Below are positions 5,932 to 7,516 of a stretch of DNA of 7,516 nt, in pieces. The notes beneath the pieces were generated by a model. That model was given only the letters and a program-made list of their open reading frames with translations, made no database searches and was not told the DNA's origin. The stretch is from an uncultured Succinivibrio sp. GTDB taxonomy: Bacteria > Pseudomonadota > Gammaproteobacteria > Enterobacterales > Succinivibrionaceae. The stretch lies in assembly GCA_900767695.1 (NCBI GenBank), contig CAAGAC010000091.1:1-7516 (forward strand), given 5' to 3'. The stretch's first letter is position 1. Each line of letters starts with the position of its first letter. The translations under genes were made by a program, and so were the position numbers.

Positions 5932-6684
5932 ATGCACGCAATCAAAGCAAGGAACGCATTGACAGCACTGGCGGCAGCCATCATCGCCTGCGCGGCTCTG
6001 CCCGCGGATGCGGACGAGAGCGCCGCCGCCGACTGCTCTGCAATCAGGTCGCGCATCACCATCACGGGGCGCGGGGAGGTCGAGGCTGGCCCCGACGAGG
6101 CCGTGCTCTCCTTCACCACCCGCCAGTCGGACAAGGCCGCAGCCGCCGCCCGCAATAGCTGCGAGCGCGTGATGACCGCCTTCCTCAAGTCGCTAGAGGG
6201 GATCGGGCTCAAGGGCGACGCGGTCGACGCGGGCTCCATCAGCCTCTACCCTAGGATCTCCTACGACGAGAAGCGCCGCAAGCAGGTGACGGACGGCTAC
6301 GAGGCCGCGCGCACCGTGCAGATCCGCCTCTCCGACTTCTCGAAGATCCCGCAGGTCACCGATCTCGCGATGACGAGCGGCTTCAACGAGGCAGGCGGCT
6401 TCTCCTACCGCGTCAGGGACGACTCGAAGTACCGCTACGAGGCAGACGAGAAGGCCATCAGGGACGCCCGCGAGCAGGCGGAGCACCTGGCTGCGGGCTT
6501 CGGGCTCAAGCTTTTGAAGCCCTGCGAGCTCTCTTTCGACCGCGGCGGCGCCCGGCCTGTGTTCAACGGCCAGGTGCGCCTGATGTCGGTTCAGGCAGAA
6601 GATGCCAAGGCCCCCGAGAGCCGCTACAGCCCGGGCACCCAGGTGGTGAGCTCGACCGTCAACGCGGTCTTTGCCGCGCAGTAG
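5932..6684 (+). CDS. Exported SIMPL-domain (DUF541, YggE-like) protein
   Basis: Full-length protein of 250 aa, close to E. coli YggE (246, from memory). The N terminus (K5, R7, then a hydrophobic ALTALAAAII stretch) is a signal peptide. It could be cut after ADA at 25-27, giving a periplasmic protein, or at the lipobox-like IIAC with Cys20, giving a lipoprotein. The SIMPL domain runs from about 41 to 248: RITITGRGEVEAGPDEAVLS, SLYPRISYDEKRRKQVTDGY, ARTVQIRL and a C-terminal STVNAVFAA. The biochemical role of the family is poorly defined; YggE has been linked to oxidative stress and BP26 of Brucella is an outer-membrane antigen. CGGAGG eight bases upstream supports the start. A yoaA-like helicase gene begins 18 bases downstream and may share the transcript, though no functional link is evident. 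I see no truncation or frameshift. Confidence 0.88.
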   Translation: MHAIKARNALTALAAAIIACAALPADADESAAADCSAIRSRITITGRGEVEAGPDEAVLSFTTRQSDKAAAAARNSCERVMTAFLKSLEGIGLKGDAVDAGSISLYPRISYDEKRRKQVTDGYEAARTVQIRLSDFSKIPQVTDLAMTSGFNEAGGFSYRVRDDSKYRYEADEKAIRDAREQAEHLAAGFGLKLLKPCELSFDRGGARPVFNGQVRLMSVQAEDAKAPESRYSPGTQVVSSTVNAVFAAQ

Positions 6685-6702
6685 GGCTTCAAGGAGGCAT
6701 TG

Positions 6703-7487
6703 ATGGCAGGCAGCCCCGAGAGCATGTCGAGCGCCTTGCGCGCCCTGAGGACAGGAGGCGCGGATGCGCGGCAGGATGGCGCGGCGATGGAGCCTAATCA
6801 GGATCCGCTGCCCGAGGGGCCATTGGTGCAGATGGCCGATCCTGCCGAGTTCCTGGGCCCCGGCGGGCGCTTTGAGCGGCAGATAAAGGGCTTCGTCCCG
6901 AGGGCGGGGCAGCTCAGGCTCTCGGAGTCCGCCTCCAGGGCAATCCGCGACGGCACTCTTCTTATCGCCGAGGCCGGCACCGGCACCGGCAAGACCTACG
7001 CCTACCTGCTCCCGGCGCTGCTCTCTGGAAAGTGCACGGTGATCTCGACTGCCTCCAAGGCGCTCCAGGACCAGCTCATCAAGAAGGATCTGCCGCGCAT
7101 GGTGAAGATGCTCGGGCTCAGGCAGGCCAGGTTCATGGCGCTCAAGGGCTTTGGCAACTACATGTGCATAAGGCGGCTCGTCGAGCGCTGCGACGAGGTT
7201 GGAATACCATCGGGCGAGCCGGGGTCGCAGGGATCGCTCGATCTCCCGGACGACGAGAGCGCCGATCCCGCGGTCAGGCGCGAGGCGGGGCTTCTGCGCA
7301 GGCTTGTCTCCATCAAGGCCGAGACCGAGCGCGAGATAGACCGCGAGTACCCGGGCTGCCTCTTTGCCGAGATCAACTCGCTCTTCCCGCAGGACGTGGT
7401 CTCGCGCTTCAACTGCGACCGCAACCAGTGCCAGGGGCGCAAGTGCCCATACCGCGACCGCTGCTTCGCCTACGTGGCAAGGCGGCA
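6703..7487 (+). CDS. yoaA: YoaA-like DinG-family ATP-dependent DNA helicase, 3' part missing at contig end
   Basis: XPD/DinG-type superfamily 2 helicase with an iron-sulfur cluster; E. coli YoaA acts in DNA repair with the clamp-loader subunit HolC. My translation from ATG at 6703 gives 261 genomic codons; the full protein is usually about 640 aa. It shows GFVPRAGQLRLSESASRA (63-80) around the Q-motif, Walker A AGTGTGKT (91-98), ISTASKALQDQL (114-125), and four cluster cysteines: C155 in GNYMC, then C243, C248 and C254. The C-x4-C-x5-C spacing equals that of DinG. AAGGAGG five bases before the ATG fixes the start. The roughly 55 residues before the helicase core exceed the E. coli length and include acidic, probably disordered sequence; Met44 (6832) is an alternative start with a worse ribosome site. 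The frame stays open into the adapter, so the last apparent residues are not real. Confidence 0.9.
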
Positions 7488-7516
7488 AGATCGGAAGAGC
7501 ACACGTCTGAACTCCA
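7488..7516 (+). other. Illumina TruSeq adapter, not genomic sequence
   Basis: The last 29 bases begin AGATCGGAAGAGC and continue ACACGTCT to the end of the window. From memory this matches the start of the standard TruSeq read-1 3' adapter base for base. It sits exactly at the contig end, interrupts the helicase reading frame's homology and should be trimmed. Base 7488 (A) could belong to either the genome or the adapter. Confidence 0.97.

Noticed and set aside
6193..7488. 431-codon minus-strand ORF opposite the SIMPL and helicase genes
   Set aside because: It is antiparallel to two genes with clear family motifs. Long antisense frames are expected in DNA of this GC content, and its translation resembles no known protein.

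Overview
The window is a GC-rich chromosomal segment, most likely from a gammaproteobacterium. The reasons are the E. coli-type gene order hisG-hisD-hisC-hisB, a HisB that fuses the phosphatase and dehydratase, and a YoaA-type DinG helicase. A gut or rumen Succinivibrionaceae-like organism would fit, but this is only a guess; nothing in the window fixes the family. The last 29 bases match the Illumina TruSeq adapter, so this is a contig end from a draft or metagenome assembly with untrimmed adapter, and the window should be read as ending at about 7487.

Positions 1-4355, minus strand: the first four genes of a histidine operon, packed with gaps of 10 and 13 bases and an 8-base overlap. HisG (ATP phosphoribosyltransferase) makes the first committed step. 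HisD makes the last two oxidations to histidine. HisC is the aminotransferase. HisB dehydrates imidazoleglycerol phosphate and dephosphorylates histidinol phosphate. hisB runs off the left edge about 20 codons before its expected end, and any hisHAFI genes would lie beyond it. HisB carries an apparent 12-residue insertion in its dehydratase domain.

Positions 4356-5336: a region of about 1 kb with little coding. Next to hisG lies a leader with a terminator-like hairpin and a competing pairing, which looks like attenuation but has no histidine-rich leader peptide that I can find. A likely 80-residue unknown protein with a strong ribosome binding site sits at 4636-4878 on the plus strand. It is followed by GC-rich hairpins, an AT-rich promoter-like patch at about 5101-5170, and a leader of about 170 bases.

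Positions 5337-7487, plus strand: a single-domain DhaM (phosphocarrier of the PTS-dependent dihydroxyacetone kinase) with no dhaK or dhaL beside it and a 15-bp hairpin behind it; then an exported SIMPL/DUF541 (YggE-like) protein with its own -10-like element; then, 18 bases on, the first 261 codons of a YoaA-like iron-sulfur helicase. The plus-strand genes look functionally unrelated to each other and to histidine synthesis. I found no mobile element, CRISPR array, tRNA or rRNA, and no convincing new multi-gene system. The most useful points are the adapter, the possible his attenuator, the HisB insertion and the orphan DhaM.
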